The translations under genes and the position numbers were made by a program. From positions 13,493 through 19,225 of the forward strand of contig DJGG01000133.1 of assembly GCA_002432195.1 (NCBI GenBank): a DNA stretch of 5,733 nucleotides, read 5' to 3'. The stretch comes from Desulfobacteraceae bacterium UBA5852 (GTDB lineage: Bacteria; Desulfobacterota; Desulfobacteria; Desulfobacterales; UBA5852). Below the pieces are notes generated by a model. The model ran no database searches and was not told the origin of the DNA. It worked only from the letters and a program-made list of their open reading frames with translations. Shown piece by piece: positions 5,027 through 5,733 of this stretch (the first letter of the stretch is position 1; every line of letters begins with the position of its first letter).

Positions 5027-5269
5027 ACCATAGAGGTACTTTTCCAGGAATCTTCCGAAGAGAAACAGCATGGATGAGCAGAACAGGCCCTTGGCGAAAA
5101 AGTACATACCGAAGCTCGTTTCCTCGGGGTCGATGAGGCTTTCGCCCTTGGCGAAGTTGGACGGGTCGGCGTCGAAGCTGACAAAATACCCGCCGAAATA
5201 GATCCAGGTGCAGACGACCAAAATAACCAGGGCCACCACCGGATTGACCCACCGCAAATAAATTTTCAC
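5018..5269 (-). CDS. Small two-helix membrane protein of unknown function
   Basis: The 83-residue product begins MKIYLRWVNP (GTG start) and ends FLEKYLYGKK. One hydrophobic helix spans about 9-30 (NPVVALVILVVCTWIYFGGYFV) and a second about 57-73 (FAKGLFCSSMLFLFGRFL). Between them is a polar loop containing two acidic patches (DADPSNFAKGESLIDPEETS). A positive N-terminus and a C-terminal KK suggest both ends are cytoplasmic, which puts the acidic loop in the periplasm. The GTG at 5269 is chosen because GGGAGG (5281-5276) lies 6 bases upstream. A longer frame back to 5455 adds an Arg/Gly-rich leader typical of chance open frames in GC-rich DNA. The codons here are visibly less GC-rich than in the rest of the window, which supports real coding. 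I do not recognise the family. No partner gene shares its strand nearby, and the flanking repeats at 4814-4836 and 5513-5535 leave open that it sits in a small inserted unit. Confidence 0.75.
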   Translation of the reverse strand: MKIYLRWVNPVVALVILVVCTWIYFGGYFVSFDADPSNFAKGESLIDPEETSFGMYFFAKGLFCSSMLFLFGRFLEKYLYGKK

Positions 5270-5275
5270 GGCATG

Positions 5276-5281
5276 CCTCCC
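5276..5281 (-). promoter_or_regulatory. Ribosome binding site deciding the GTG start of the small membrane protein
   Basis: On the minus strand GGGAGG (5281-5276) precedes the GTG at 5269 by 6 bases. The nearby ATG at 5274 is out of frame, so GTG is the only start that fits this site. Confidence 0.65.
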
Positions 5282-5512
5282 ACGCCTGCCCACGCGACGA
5301 CAGGCTCCCGTCCCGAAAATTGGCCTCACGCGACAGCGAAGACCAGGCAGCCCGGCGGCCCCCAGCCTCCCGCGCTCCCTGCCGCGCCGGAACCCCATAC
5401 CGATCGACCCGGTTCTGTGCCCTGCCCCCGAAAGCCCGTCAACCCGGATCGTCATCGTCGGTGGGGCGTCAGCACCGCCTGCGGGCCAAGGCTGCCCAAC
5501 GGTCAGCCGGGC

Positions 5513-5535
5513 GGCTTACCAGGCTGTGGATAAAG
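5513..5535 (+). repeat. Imperfect 23-base direct repeat, right copy, with a perfect DnaA-box sequence
   Basis: It matches 4814-4836 at 20 of 23 positions in the same orientation, 699 bases away. The conserved part is CAGGCTGTGGATAAAG (5520-5535). Its core TGTGGATAA (5525-5533) is the exact reverse complement of the DnaA box TTATCCACA. Like the left copy, it lies just past a minus-strand stop (TAG at 5555-5553), here 17 bases away. Confidence 0.6.
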
Positions 5536-5733
5536 TGCCGTTTTTGGGTTTTCTATGCAGCGAGGGGCAGGGGTTCGAGTTGATCCAGCCGGTAGTCATC
5601 AGCGTGGGAATGGCGGCCGAAACGCCCCCCAACGCCCCACAAGGCCTTAGAATGAGTCATCCATGCCCCAAACGGACTAAAGTCACCCCGCGCCGACCCG
5701 CCCTGCGCCCGCCAGGCCCGGGGTGTCGCCGCC

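Larger units (their letters stand above)
5270..5733. other. GC-rich stretch upstream of the small membrane gene; repeat copy and an open frame at the edge
   Basis: No convincing complete gene is visible. The plus-strand open frames here are Pro/Arg/Gly-rich without an RBS or recognisable motifs. I found no good promoter for the minus-strand gene at 5269, although the less GC-rich patch at 5531-5556 is the likeliest place for one. A minus-strand frame is open from the right edge (5732) to TAG at 5555-5553 (59 codons); its C-terminal end reads KALWGVGGRFGRHSHADDYR and then LDQLEPLPLAA. It could be the tail of a gene beginning outside the window, but 59 open codons in DNA this GC-rich can arise by chance. 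Confidence 0.35.

Noticed and set aside
5270..5455. N-terminal extension of the small membrane protein to an ATG at 5455
   Set aside because: The added 62 residues are Arg/Gly-rich without structure, while the GTG at 5269 has a well-placed GGGAGG and puts the hydrophobic helix at the N-terminus.
4814..5535. Chromosomal or plasmid replication origin
   Set aside because: Only two DnaA-like boxes 700 bases apart, no AT-rich unwinding region and no dnaA, dnaN or rep gene; too little to call an origin.
1..5733. CRISPR array, tRNA or rRNA gene
   Set aside because: No regularly spaced repeats and no cloverleaf or rRNA-like sequence found by eye. A GGTTCGA near 5572 recalls a tRNA T-loop, but no matching arms surround it.

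Overview
The window is GC-rich bacterial DNA. Hand counts give about 38/60 G+C at 541-600 and 50/60 at 3601-3660. It has Shine-Dalgarno-led genes, sigma70-like promoter sequences and a bacterial terminator. The gene content (tripartite tricarboxylate transporter, SpoIIE/RsbU-type PP2C phosphatase, URO-D-family methyltransferase-like protein, SHOCT-like lipoprotein) suggests a Gram-negative bacterium, perhaps of the Desulfobacterota/deltaproteobacterial type. That placement is inference from remembered protein style, not a search. The transporter piece could have a different origin from the rest.

Layout. (1) Positions 1-1122: the 3' end of a TctB-type small transporter subunit, then a TctA-type large subunit. 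TctA homology stops near residue 178. The same reading frame continues, through what looks like the end of a signal peptide, into a small beta-rich secreted protein with no relation to TctA. This abrupt hybrid is the most striking thing in the window: either a real genomic breakpoint or fusion, or an assembly join at a leucine-rich microhomology. (2) Positions 1168-3048, minus strand: a membrane-anchored sensor phosphatase with two transmembrane segments, a periplasmic domain, HAMP and SpoIIE-type PP2C. It converges on the hybrid gene. (3) Positions 3235-4287, plus strand: a stand-alone URO-D superfamily protein, transcribed divergently from the phosphatase across a roughly 190-base spacer with candidate promoters both ways. 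Two tandem stem-loops sit at its stop codon and a terminator-like inverted repeat lies further on. (4) Positions 4460-4781: a well-formed extended -10 promoter, a strong RBS and a small lipoprotein gene. (5) Positions 4782-5017: non-coding sequence ending in a plus-strand intrinsic terminator whose T-tract overlaps the end of the next gene. (6) Positions 5018-5269, minus strand: a small two-helix membrane protein of unknown function with a GTG start. (7) Positions 5270-5733: mostly non-coding and GC-rich. An imperfect 23-base direct repeat carrying a DnaA-box-like TGTGGATAA core occurs on both sides of gene 6 (4814-4836 and 5513-5535). An open minus-strand frame runs off the right edge.

The genes do not form one pathway. 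Apart from the tctB-tctA pair, each appears to be its own transcription unit. I see no CRISPR array, no tRNA or rRNA, no recognisable complete mobile element, and no convincing new multi-gene system. The points worth following up are the transporter/secreted-protein junction, the repeat family around the small membrane gene, and the structured non-coding stretches.
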